A stretch of 35,996 bases of DNA from CAZMCH01 sp964564735 (GTDB lineage Bacteria; Poribacteria; DTPJ01), in contig CAZMCH010000039.1 in NCBI GenBank assembly GCA_964564735.1, forward strand, positions 1-35,996. Direction: 5' to 3'. The notes beneath the pieces are model-generated. The model had not been told where the DNA came from and searched no databases. It saw only the letters and a list, made by a program, of their open reading frames with translations. Positions 21,372 to 29,370 of the stretch are shown one piece after another. A program made the position numbers and the translations under genes. The first letter of the stretch is position 1; each line of letters opens with the position of its first letter.

Positions 21372-23468
21372 TTGCACGGACCGATGAGATTTCATCATAT
21401 TTCTGATCAGGAAACCGAGCCACCCAAAGAAGAAAAGCCTAAAGAATTTACAAAACGTATTGCCTATGAATTCAACAATAGGAAGAAACAAGTTATTCAG
21501 GCTTCAAAGACATATATAAGGCTTCTTAATTATGTCCGTCCTTACTGGTATTTAGCATTTACAGTACTTGTTTTATCTGGTTTATCATCTTTTACATCAA
21601 TTCTTCCAACCCAAATAACAGGTGTTGCCATAGATCAGATATGGGCAGCAGGTGATTCAGCTATAAATCATAATACTGACAATAATCCTCGTTCTTCAAG
21701 AGTGGAACAAAAGGGAAAAACACTCACAATACAACCTTTTATTGATAAAGCAACTGACTATTTATCTGTAAACTGGATGCAAGATAAGAATCGCTTTATT
21801 GTTACCTTTGTTGTGCTTGCCTTAGCTTTTTTGGCATTTCATTTTCTCAGTCAAGGCATATCAATAGCTAATGGGTTTATAATGACCAAACTTGGTAATA
21901 CATTGACCTATGATATGCGAAATAATGTCTATGATCACCTTCAGAGGCTTTCTCTCAAATTTTTCGAAGATCGGAGAACAGGTGATCTTATGTCTAGGGC
22001 TGTTAATGATGTTGACTCCTTACAAGATGTTATAGTTGGTCCTGTAATATGGTTCATTACAGACATGTTAAGGCTTTTCTGGATATTATATTTATGTCTA
22101 AAATGGGATTGGGAATTGACTGTTTTGTCCCTTCTTGTGACACCTATTCTTATTATTTCTACGGTTCTATTTGGTATATATATGAGAAAAAAATTCATGC
22201 TCCTGCGCCAAAAAATAGGTGAACTTAATGCTGTCATTCAGGACAATATTTCAGGCATACGAACAATAAAAGGCTTTGCAAGAGAAGATTATGAACTTAA
22301 CAGGTTTAAAAAGATAAATGATGAAAATAGAAAGATTCAGATAAATGTTGGTTATCTAAATACAGCCTTTCATCCTCTAATTTCAACACTTATGCAGGCA
22401 GGTTCGCTTATTGTTTTGCTATATGGCGGAATCAAAGTTCTTAGAGGCGAAATGGCTCCGGGTATGTTTGTTGTATTCTTTCCTTATGTAAATATGCTCT
22501 ACGGACCAATAATGGGTGTAAGTCGGTTTTTTAGCTATATAATAAGGGCGCTTGCATCTGTTGATAGGGTGTTTGAAATTCTTGACACAAAACCTGAAAT
22601 TGCAGATAAAGAAGACGCAATAGAACTGAAATCCATAAAAGGAGAAATGGAATTTAGGAATGTGAGTTTCAGTTATGTAGAAGGGATTGATGTTCTCAAA
22701 GACATTAGCTTTAAATCTTCTCCGGGTCAAATGATTGCTTTTGTCGGTCCTAGTGGAGCAGGAAAAACAACAGCAATTAATATGGTCGCTAGATTTTATG
22801 ACCCAAAAAGTGGAGATATTTTTGTTGATGGATATAACTTAAAAGATGTAAAGCAAATATCTCTAAGACGGCATATGGGAATAGTGCTTCAAGACCCATT
22901 CCTATTTAACGATACAGTAAAAGCCAATATCGCCTATGGAAAAATAGGCGCAACTGATGATGAAATCATTGAATCGGCAAAAGCAGCTAATGCCCATGAC
23001 TTTATTATGGAACTACCCAAAGGCTATGATACGATAGTTGGAGAAAGGGGAGTCAAACTGTCTGGTGGGCAAAAACAACGTGTATCTATTGCTCGTGCAA
23101 TTCTCGCAAATCCAAAAATACTCATACTTGATGAGGCAACTTCATCTGTTGACACTGAAACCGAAATGCAGATACAAACTGCAATTCAGCGATTAGTCAA
23201 AGATAGAACAACCTTTGTAATAGCCCATCGTCTCTCAACCGTTCATAGTGCAGATTTAATTGTTGTGCTTGATGGTGGCAAGATCGTTGAGATGGGAAAT
23301 CATTATGAGCTTATTGCCCATAATGGAGTCTATAAACGTCTATATGAGATTCAATTTAAAACAACACCAACTGATCTACAGCAATCTGATGACGAATTGC
23401 CTAAAATCAATTTTCCAGCAATCGAACAAGATTTGGCGAATGGAGATTACAAAAAGACAGAAATTTAA
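21372..23468 (+). CDS. ABC exporter half-transporter (MsbA/BmrA type)
   Basis: A fused type IV ABC exporter, 698 residues, presumably a homodimer in the inner membrane. A charged 45-residue N-terminal extension is followed by a six-helix domain with TM1 near residues 57-78. The nucleotide-binding domain has Walker A GPSGAGKT (459-466), LSGGQ (563-567), Walker B ILILDEATS with Glu588, and the H-loop His619. An unusual feature is an insertion of about 55 polar residues (88-142) between TM1 and TM2, on the non-cytoplasmic side. The start is TTG at 21372 with AAAAGGAG 7 nt upstream; an in-frame ATG at 21384 is an alternative. Substrate (lipid, drug or peptide) is unknown. Confidence 0.9.
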   Translation: MHGPMRFHHISDQETEPPKEEKPKEFTKRIAYEFNNRKKQVIQASKTYIRLLNYVRPYWYLAFTVLVLSGLSSFTSILPTQITGVAIDQIWAAGDSAINHNTDNNPRSSRVEQKGKTLTIQPFIDKATDYLSVNWMQDKNRFIVTFVVLALAFLAFHFLSQGISIANGFIMTKLGNTLTYDMRNNVYDHLQRLSLKFFEDRRTGDLMSRAVNDVDSLQDVIVGPVIWFITDMLRLFWILYLCLKWDWELTVLSLLVTPILIISTVLFGIYMRKKFMLLRQKIGELNAVIQDNISGIRTIKGFAREDYELNRFKKINDENRKIQINVGYLNTAFHPLISTLMQAGSLIVLLYGGIKVLRGEMAPGMFVVFFPYVNMLYGPIMGVSRFFSYIIRALASVDRVFEILDTKPEIADKEDAIELKSIKGEMEFRNVSFSYVEGIDVLKDISFKSSPGQMIAFVGPSGAGKTTAINMVARFYDPKSGDIFVDGYNLKDVKQISLRRHMGIVLQDPFLFNDTVKANIAYGKIGATDDEIIESAKAANAHDFIMELPKGYDTIVGERGVKLSGGQKQRVSIARAILANPKILILDEATSSVDTETEMQIQTAIQRLVKDRTTFVIAHRLSTVHSADLIVVLDGGKIVEMGNHYELIAHNGVYKRLYEIQFKTTPTDLQQSDDELPKINFPAIEQDLANGDYKKTEI

Positions 23469-23530
23469 TTAATCCCATTCACCGTCTATTAAGTCAAGAA
23501 TAAGCCGATTAATGTTTCAACCTATGAGTT

Positions 23531-23554
23531 GTCAGTCATAGTATTCTATCTGAC
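23531..23554. repeat. Imperfect hairpin between convergent genes
   Basis: GTCAG, a 2-nt bulge, ATAG, a TATT loop, CTAT and CTGAC form a 9-bp bulged hairpin, enclosed further out by TGAGTT (23525-23530) and AACTCA (23570-23575). It lies between the convergent ABC exporter and aldo/keto reductase genes. It could be a weak bidirectional terminator, but it lacks a T tract. Confidence 0.35.
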
Positions 23555-23606
23555 TATTAATAGTTAAGAGAACTCAAATATCGTTCTATTGATGTCATTT
23601 TTGGAA

Positions 23607-24572
23607 TTATTCGCTTCTTTTATCACTTCTAAGATCGAGCCATGCGACTTCTTCAGGCGTAAGTATAATATCAAGTGCATCAAGATTCGCTTTAAATTCA
23701 GCTTTGTTTGCAGAACCAATCAAAGCAAAGACATTAAGTGGCTGACTCATAATAAATGCAGTGGCGATTTGTGGAACGGTCAATCCCTTTTCTTTTGCTA
23801 ATATCTGAACTCTATCCAATCTATTAAAATTTACTTCATGGCAATAAGCTTTAAGACATGCCCCATCAATCTTATCTTTTATCGATTCAAAATTTTCTCT
23901 TGTTATCCTGCCTGAAAAGAAACCACGCCCAAGACTTGAATATGCAAAAATTGGTATCTGAGTTTTTATATACCATTCTCTTGCTTCAGTTTCTTGTGGT
24001 CCGCTAATCGAGACACACCCAGGTCCCCATGGGTCCTCAACCTGTTCTGCAAGCCCAAAATTTGGACTACTTGCGTTAAATGGAATTAATCCATGTTTTT
24101 CAGCATATTCATTGGCTTGCTGTATCCTTTCATGCCTCCAGTTTGATCCCCCAAATGCTTTGATTTTGCCAGATTTGTTATGTTCATTTAAAATTTCAAC
24201 GATGGGACCAACATCAACATCCGGATCGTCACGGTGAAGCAGATATATATCAATATAATCAGTCTGCAAGCGATTGAGTGACTCATTCAGGTCTGCAGTG
24301 ATGTCAACTGGTGTAACTCTTTTACGATCTGTATGATGTGCACCTTTGGTAAGGACGACAACTTTATCCCTGTTATTCCTTTCTTTCATCCATTCACCGA
24401 TAGCTTTTTCACTGCCATATACATGGGCAGTGTCAAGGGTTGTGCATCCAAGTTCAAAGACATCATCCATAAGTTTAAAGCTTTTCTCTCTTTCATTAAG
24501 GCTTATTATCATTGTGCCTAAAACTAGGCGTGATATAGGCTTTCCAACGCCTTTGACGCTTCCATATTTCAT
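23607..24572 (-). CDS. Aldo/keto reductase
   Basis: An NADPH-dependent oxidoreductase of the AKR superfamily, 321 residues, TIM barrel. The catalytic tetrad is present: Asp47 and Tyr52 in LDTAHVYG, Lys76 in VVVLTKGAH, and His113 in YLLHRDDPD. LNRLQTDYIDIYLLHRDDPD and the cofactor-binding tail FALIGSANKAEFKANLDAL support the Tas/YhdN-like group. The substrate is unknown, often a sugar or small aldehyde. The start at 24572 has AGGAG 10 nt upstream. It lies 16 nt downstream of the GNAT gene and is probably transcribed from the promoter at 25186-25215. Confidence 0.9.
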   Translation of the reverse strand: MKYGSVKGVGKPISRLVLGTMIISLNEREKSFKLMDDVFELGCTTLDTAHVYGSEKAIGEWMKERNNRDKVVVLTKGAHHTDRKRVTPVDITADLNESLNRLQTDYIDIYLLHRDDPDVDVGPIVEILNEHNKSGKIKAFGGSNWRHERIQQANEYAEKHGLIPFNASSPNFGLAEQVEDPWGPGCVSISGPQETEAREWYIKTQIPIFAYSSLGRGFFSGRITRENFESIKDKIDGACLKAYCHEVNFNRLDRVQILAKEKGLTVPQIATAFIMSQPLNVFALIGSANKAEFKANLDALDIILTPEEVAWLDLRSDKRSE

Positions 24573-24588
24573 GCTAAATTAACTCCTA

Positions 24589-25143
24589 TTATCGTTTTTG
24601 TGATTCTAATATAGTTTTGAAATGTGTCCATACCTCTTTATCTTTATCATTCTTTATTTCTGGGACAAAGCCAAATTTGAGATATAGATTTATTGCTGGA
24701 ATTCTTGCTGTGGATGTGTTAAGCAAAGCCCTTTCATAACCAAGTTCTTTTAAGCGATTGCATACAGCAGACATCAATGGTTTAGCAAGTCCTTTGCCCT
24801 GTTCTTCTGGCACAATTGCAACCCAATGAACCAGACCATACACTAATCCATTGTAATTATTATTAAACCATGCGGTAGCAGTTCCTATCTCTTTGCCATT
24901 AGCATTACAGATAAAGAATTGTCGTTCTGGCAAGAGTTCGAGACTATCACCGAATTGATCCTCAAATAAATCATCATTAATGGGAAAATGTCTTTCAGAT
25001 TTTTTTTCAATGTCTAACCAAGCCTGATCATCACCTGATTGATAAAATCGAATAGTATAAGGTTTAGGTAAATTATATTGTGGAATATCATCAAGATTAT
25101 GTCGAACCATACTAACACCAACACCAGACAAGATCTCATCCAT
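24589..25143 (-). CDS. GNAT N-acetyltransferase
   Basis: A 184-residue GNAT-fold protein, probably a small-molecule or peptide acetyltransferase. The acetyl-CoA loop is VPEEQGKGLAKPLMSAVCNR (the family's Q/R-x-x-G-x-G/A), preceded by the strand VHWVAIVP and followed by ERALLNTSTARIPAINLYLKF, the typical motif B region. The N-terminal 28 residues are extra and not conserved-looking. AGAAAGGA lies just before the ATG. It is the first gene of a two-gene unit with the aldo/keto reductase. The acceptor is unknown. Confidence 0.82.
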   Translation of the reverse strand: MDEILSGVGVSMVRHNLDDIPQYNLPKPYTIRFYQSGDDQAWLDIEKKSERHFPINDDLFEDQFGDSLELLPERQFFICNANGKEIGTATAWFNNNYNGLVYGLVHWVAIVPEEQGKGLAKPLMSAVCNRLKELGYERALLNTSTARIPAINLYLKFGFVPEIKNDKDKEVWTHFKTILESQKR

Positions 25144-25185
25144 ATTTATTCCTTTCTATTTGTCCATAGGATTAAGTATTGCTAT

Positions 25186-25215
25186 ATTATAGCATATTTC
25201 TCTTGATTTTCCCAA
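25186..25215 (-). promoter_or_regulatory. Promoter of the GNAT-aldo/keto reductase unit
   Basis: On the minus strand, a consensus TATAAT (25191-25186) is preceded by TG in the extended -10 position and, 18 nt upstream, by TTGGGA (25215-25210). The start would be about 40 nt before the GNAT ATG. Confidence 0.55.
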
Positions 25216-25247
25216 CTAAATATGTTATTTCTTTAATTGTATATTGT

Positions 25248-25321
25248 GTGCCTGTAGCTCAGTAGGATAGAGCGTTGGACTCCGAATCTAAAGGCCGGCG
25301 GTTCGAATCCGCCCAGGCATA
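25248..25321 (+). tRNA. tRNA-Arg (anticodon CCG)
   Basis: A full cloverleaf can be drawn. The acceptor GTGCCTG pairs with CAGGCAT, with one G-U at the end. The D stem is GCTC/GAGC, and the anticodon stem TTGGA/TCTAA encloses the loop CTCCGAA with anticodon CCG reading CGG. The T arm is GGCGG-TTCGAAT-CCGCC, and the discriminator is A. The CCA end is not encoded. Gene fragments follow directly downstream, consistent with a recombination-prone tRNA 3' flank. Confidence 0.93.
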
Positions 25322-25452
25322 TTTACTACAATCTCTGCGCAGAAGCCACCCTACAGGGATTCATCTTTCGTCAGTGTGGCAATTGCTCCGACCTTCGTTT
25401 GAATAATCTGTGCCTAGATCTGTCAGAACCATTTGCAAGATGAAGCTTGTTT

Positions 25453-25569
25453 AGGAGATTCTATCCAACACCAAAAGACAGCTTAGGAGTAATGCTTTTC
25501 AGTCAAGGTGGAGATACTAAGGTCAAATCAGTTGAAGCATGGGATATTGCTCCGTCAAATCCTTGTTAA
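25453..25569 (+). pseudogene. 3' remnant of a second GH32-like gene
   Basis: This 117-bp stretch aligns without gaps to the last 117 bp of the intact GH32-like gene (26919-27035), including the stop codon. By my count 95 of 117 bases and 30 of 38 amino acids match (for example KDSLGVMLF, DTKVKS, APSNP). Most third-position differences are synonymous, so the two copies diverged as functional genes before this one lost its 5' part. An in-frame TGA and unrelated sequence lie upstream, so only the C-terminal tail of a beta-sandwich remains. Confidence 0.85.
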
Positions 25570-25601
25570 ATTAATAATTGTTGGTATGAAGGGAAGAAAA
25601 T

Positions 25602-27035
25602 ATGGAAGAAATAAAGATGGACGAACTTATAAAAAACTCTCGTGAACTTAGGACTAGATTCTTAAATGATCCATACCGCCCACTCTATCATTTCGTTGTG
25701 CCAGAAGGGCTTGCAATGCCTTTCGATCCAAATGGCTGTGTCTATTGGCAAGGTAAATACCATCTATGCTATATATACCAAGACCCAAAATATCCTCATG
25801 GAGGGCATTGCTGGGGGCATGTATCTAGTATTGATCTGGTGCATTGGAGACATCATCCACCAGCTTTGATTCCTACGTCAGATAGTCCAGAAATTGGAAT
25901 TTTCAGTGGAAATTGTTTCATTAATAAAAAGGGTGAAGCAACAATGCTTTATCATGGTGTAAATGCAGGAAACTGTATTGCAACAGCCTCAGATGAGAAT
26001 CTTGATAATTGGAAGAAGCTTCCTGCCAATCCAATAATCCCGAATCCTCCTGACGGTTCGCCTTATGCTTCCTGGGACCCTCATGGTTGGCTTGAGAATG
26101 ATACTTATTACGCCATCTTTGGTGGCACAAGACCATCAATTTTCAAAGCAACTGAACTTGATAAATGGGAATATGTTGGCGATCTGCTTGCCCATGCTGT
26201 TTCGGATGTTGATATAAACGAAGATATTTCATGCCCTGATCTCTTTAAATTGGGGAATAAGCATGTTTTGGTATGTATCAGCCATAGACTTGGATGCCGA
26301 TATTACGTCGGTGAATGGAAAAATGAGCAGTTCTATCCTGAATTCCATGAAAAGATGAGTTGGGTGGATAATGCCTTTTTTGCCCCGGAGAGTCTTGAAG
26401 ACAATAAAGGAAGGCGTATCCTATGGGTTTGGATATTTGACGGGCTAAAAGACGAAACCATCAGAGCAAGGGGCTGGTCGGGAACTATGAGCTTGCCGCG
26501 TCTGTTATGGTTGGGTGAGGATAACACATTACGAATGTGTCCAATTGAGGAGCTTGAGATACTGCGTTATAACCCAAGAAAGATGAAGGGTTTTACCATC
26601 AAAGCCAATACTGAAATGAATATGAAAGATATTTGCGGTGACAGTCTTGAATTAAATATTGAAGTGGTTCCCGATAGTGCCGAACAATTCGGAGTCAAGG
26701 TTTTTTGTTCCCCTGATGGTGAGGAGCAGACGGTTATCTTCTATGATCAAATAGAGAAGAAGCTAAAAATTGACACCACAAAGTCAGGATTAGGTGAAGG
26801 TCCCAAATCAGTAGAAGGAGGACCTTTTGAGCTAAAGCCCAATGAATCATTGAAACTAAGAGTATTTGTTGACAGGTCAGTAGTTGAGGTATTTGCCAAT
26901 GACCGACAGGCAGTAATGCGGAGAGTATATCCGACAAGAAAAGACAGCTTGGGAGTAATGCTTTTCAATCAAGGTTGTGATACAAAGGTTAAATCTATTG
27001 AAGCATGGAATATGGCGCCTTCAAATCCCTATTAG
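25602..27035 (+). CDS. Divergent GH32-like glycoside hydrolase
   Basis: A 477-residue protein of the GH32 (beta-fructosidase) family layout: an N-terminal five-bladed propeller to about residue 320 and a C-terminal beta-sandwich ending with LRVFVDRSVVEVFANDRQAV. The nucleophile motif N-D-P-N-G appears as FDPNG with Asp42. WGHVSSIDLVHW and FSGNCF match family landmarks. The R-D-P motif is WDP (Asp159), and the E-C acid/base motif is SC (Ser210-Cys211, in ISCPDLF), so the classical catalytic Glu is absent. The enzyme may use another acid (for example Glu207), act on a non-fructan substrate, or be a lectin-like derivative. No signal peptide is visible. GAAGGGAAG precedes the ATG. A paralogue remnant lies just upstream and a LamG remnant just downstream. 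Confidence 0.8.
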   Translation: MEEIKMDELIKNSRELRTRFLNDPYRPLYHFVVPEGLAMPFDPNGCVYWQGKYHLCYIYQDPKYPHGGHCWGHVSSIDLVHWRHHPPALIPTSDSPEIGIFSGNCFINKKGEATMLYHGVNAGNCIATASDENLDNWKKLPANPIIPNPPDGSPYASWDPHGWLENDTYYAIFGGTRPSIFKATELDKWEYVGDLLAHAVSDVDINEDISCPDLFKLGNKHVLVCISHRLGCRYYVGEWKNEQFYPEFHEKMSWVDNAFFAPESLEDNKGRRILWVWIFDGLKDETIRARGWSGTMSLPRLLWLGEDNTLRMCPIEELEILRYNPRKMKGFTIKANTEMNMKDICGDSLELNIEVVPDSAEQFGVKVFCSPDGEEQTVIFYDQIEKKLKIDTTKSGLGEGPKSVEGGPFELKPNESLKLRVFVDRSVVEVFANDRQAVMRRVYPTRKDSLGVMLFNQGCDTKVKSIEAWNMAPSNPY

Positions 27036-27046
27036 AGATGATAAGA

Positions 27047-27124
27047 CTTTTTTCGGTTATCATGGACGAAGTATCAATTTATAATCGTGAATTAAGTGAA
27101 GACGAAGTAAAAAAGAATTATGAT
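27047..27124 (+). pseudogene. C-terminal remnant of a LamG-domain protein
   Basis: Just after the GH32-like gene, a frame reads LFSVIMDEVSIYNRELSEDE then VKKNYD. The D-E-V-x-I-Y-N-R-x-L-S-x-x-E pattern is the signature end of LamG/concanavalin-like domains found in large secreted proteins. No start, ribosome site or preceding domain is present, so it is a gene fragment. Confidence 0.55.
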
Positions 27125-27562
27125 ATAAAGAATAGTAGCTCTTTGAATTGGAAATATTACTTTGAAAATAAGCTTAGAGAGTTTGTGAAGGAATTAATAA
27201 TGAGTAAGCAAGGACACAAGGACATTCACAAAAAGCATGGATTATCTGTGCAGATGGGCATAATATTTCGGGTATCAGCGACAATGTTTATCTAGATTCC
27301 ATTGAATCTTTCCAAATCTTCTCTGAGAATAATATATTGCCAGATGGATCAGCCTTTCATTCATGGAAACAACAACACCGTTTTGTGCATACCTATCATT
27401 ATCAAAGTCGGATTTAGCATCTGATATACAAACATACGTTATGGAGACATTGATCTGATATCTGATAAAAAAGCGCAGATTTTCAGCTTTTCCAATACTA
27501 TTCGAGATTCTTTTTTGCTCAAGATTGTATATATATTTTTTCTGCATTAATATATAATGCCT
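27125..27562. other. Probable degraded region between GH32-like gene and flavin protein gene
   Basis: There is no supported gene. Plus-strand frames here, including one of about 65 codons reading DGHNISGISDNVYLDSIESF at 27253-27312, are open but have no start signal and no family I recognise. With the LamG fragment next to it, this is most easily read as decayed accessory DNA. Confidence 0.45.
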
Positions 27563-27925
27563 CTATTCTCCAACAAGCGGGAGTTCTTTTTCTATTTGGA
27601 AATAGACTAGAAATAGCTTCATATCTTTATATTTGTTATCCCTCAAGAAACTGTCAATTATTGTCCTATCGGATTCCTCTTTTATTTTTCTGAGATATAG
27701 CCTTTTTCCAACATATCCCTCACCTGATTCCTTAAAAAGATAAGATGCGTAAGGGTTTGATCGCAAATTAGCATGGGTTAGCCTATCTGCCATAATAAAA
27801 GCAATTGTTTCTTCATCAATAACATGAGGTTTTGAATAAATAGCAGTATCAACTTTGCCATCTGAGTTTGCTGTTGCCAACACACCAATACCTGATTGGT
27901 TTTCGAAATATTCCTTTAAGTTCAT
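27563..27925 (-). CDS. Pyridoxamine 5'-phosphate oxidase-like split-barrel flavoprotein
   Basis: A 120-residue protein with the FMN-binding split-barrel pattern: VLATANSDGKVDTAIYSKPH near the N-terminus, ETIAFIMADRLTHANLRSNPYASYLF, and EGYVGKRLYLRKI. Such small proteins bind FMN, F420 or heme; many are general stress or oxidoreductase accessory proteins, and the exact reaction is unknown. AAAGGAG lies 8 nt before the ATG. It is the last gene of the leftward photolyase block, 54 nt after the DevB-like adaptor gene, so it may be co-transcribed. Confidence 0.8.
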   Translation of the reverse strand: MNLKEYFENQSGIGVLATANSDGKVDTAIYSKPHVIDEETIAFIMADRLTHANLRSNPYASYLFKESGEGYVGKRLYLRKIKEESDRTIIDSFLRDNKYKDMKLFLVYFQIEKELPLVGE

Positions 27926-27979
27926 GAATTTTTCTCCTTTTTATCGCAAAATTTTCCATTTTGGAGTATTTGCCTTAGT

Positions 27980-28654
27980 TTATTCATTTCTTACTTTGAC
28001 CATCACTGGAAGATTTATCGGTATATTAGATATTAATGGACTAAAATTCATTATCACTTCTTGATAATCAGTTGAAAAGCTTTCGCCGGGCTGTTCTGCG
28101 CGGATTGTCTTTGGTCGCAGATATTTGGATGCAGAATGGAATGTTGCTGTTCCTATGCTTTCGCCTGTCTCTGCATTATATACGTCATATTTTCCTGTAA
28201 TCCTAATTTTTCCTATCCATAATGCCTCGACATCACAGGCTATCTGGAGTTCAGGAGAACCAACGATAATTTTATCAATATCACCAATTCTAAAACTCTC
28301 ACCGATGCGGATATCCAATTTGTAAACTAAACCATCTTTTGGTGATGTAACATAGGATATTGATGAAAAACTATTCTGATCAGTGCTTTCAATGGCGCAT
28401 ATTGGTTGTTCCTTGCGGATCGCATCGCCTTCTTGAGCATAGATCTCAGTAACTATACCATTTACCTTTGGACTGACTGATATTGCTTTACCCAAAGGCT
28501 CAACTGTCCCATAGATCGCCATTGCATATTCATTTAGCTTTGGCGTTGTTACATTTACATTACGCTTTGATGCTCCACTAAGGGCAATGACATTAAAAAC
28601 TATGAGGGCTAGTATGATTAAAATTATCAAAGTATATTTTATCTTCTTTTTCAT
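27980..28654 (-). CDS. Short periplasmic adaptor (DevB/HlyD-like)
   Basis: A membrane-anchored adaptor for the adjacent ABC exporter, 224 residues. Residues 8-26 form one N-terminal membrane anchor after a lysine-rich start. The lipoyl/barrel-sandwich halves are visible as KAISVSPKVNGIVTEIYAQE with GDAIRKEQPICAIES, and again at YVTSPKDGLVYKLDIRIGES. The long coiled-coil hairpin that usually separates the two halves is nearly absent, and the protein is far shorter than typical DevB or MacA (350-400 residues). It therefore probably cannot reach a TolC-like channel unaided. It follows the ATPase gene by 9 nt. Confidence 0.78.
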   Translation of the reverse strand: MKKKIKYTLIILIILALIVFNVIALSGASKRNVNVTTPKLNEYAMAIYGTVEPLGKAISVSPKVNGIVTEIYAQEGDAIRKEQPICAIESTDQNSFSSISYVTSPKDGLVYKLDIRIGESFRIGDIDKIIVGSPELQIACDVEALWIGKIRITGKYDVYNAETGESIGTATFHSASKYLRPKTIRAEQPGESFSTDYQEVIMNFSPLISNIPINLPVMVKVRNE

Positions 28655-28663
28655 AGTTCATCC

Positions 28664-29368
28664 TTAATCGTTTATCTGGCTACCTGTATCACTTGATATT
28701 CTGCCATTTTCTATCTGCACCAAACGGTCTCCATAAGGGAAAACTCTTGGATCATGTGTTACCAAAACAATGCTACGTCCTTCTTGAGATAGCCCCTTTA
28801 ATGTTTCCAAAGCAACAGTACTACTCTCCACATCCAGAGATGCAGTCGGTTCATCACATAATACAATTGCGGGATCATTAATGAGCGACCTGCCAATTGC
28901 AACACGTTGTTTTTGTCCACCTGACAGCCTCTCAGATTTAATATTCGCATAATCAAACATGCCAAGACGTTTAAGTATTCCCTCAGCCCTTTGATAAAGT
29001 GATTTTGAAACAGAACCGCCCTGAACAGTGGATGATATTAAAATATTCTCCATGACAGTCAAAGCTGATATGAGCGCTGCATTCTGAAAGACAAAACCAT
29101 AATTCCTTAACCTCAAAGTGGCAAGTTCATTTTCAGACAGACCTGAAACATATTGCCCTTTAATGATAACATCCCCTTCAGAAGGACTTAGTATCAGTGC
29201 CATTATGGTCAAAAGTGTAGTCTTCCCGCTTCCTGAAGGTCCTGATAATATAGTTAGCTCTTTGGGATATATCTCAATATCTGTTTTTTCCAGAACACGC
29301 CTTTTTTGCTTGCCATCAAAAAAATCTCTGGCAACACCCTTTAATTGAATTACAGGCTGATCATTCAT
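28664..29368 (-). CDS. ABC exporter ATPase (DevA/LolD/MacB-like)
   Basis: A 234-residue nucleotide-binding subunit of a type VII (MacB/LolD/FtsE) transporter. Walker A is GPSGSGKT (43-50), the Q-loop is in YGFVFQNAALI, the signature is LSGGQKQR (148-155), and Walker B is IVLCDEPT with Glu173. SLDVESSTVALETLK and THDPRVFPYGDRLV are typical of the LolD/DevA group. It starts 2 nt after the permease gene ends, forming a permease-ATPase-adaptor set in the order DevC-DevA-DevB. Confidence 0.9.
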   Translation of the reverse strand: MNDQPVIQLKGVARDFFDGKQKRRVLEKTDIEIYPKELTILSGPSGSGKTTLLTIMALILSPSEGDVIIKGQYVSGLSENELATLRLRNYGFVFQNAALISALTVMENILISSTVQGGSVSKSLYQRAEGILKRLGMFDYANIKSERLSGGQKQRVAIGRSLINDPAIVLCDEPTASLDVESSTVALETLKGLSQEGRSIVLVTHDPRVFPYGDRLVQIENGRISSDTGSQIND

Positions 29369-29370
29369 AT

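Noticed and set aside
25351..25413. Minus-strand 20-residue stretch AQIIQTKVGAIATLTKDESL resembling the end of acyl/acetyl-CoA synthetases
   Set aside because: Too short and lacks the following K-T-R-S-G-K motif in frame; could be chance. A translated search of 25322-25452 would settle it.
27275..27547. 90-codon minus-strand frame in the gap after the GH32-like gene
   Set aside because: No ribosome site or recognisable family; it lies in DNA that looks decayed.
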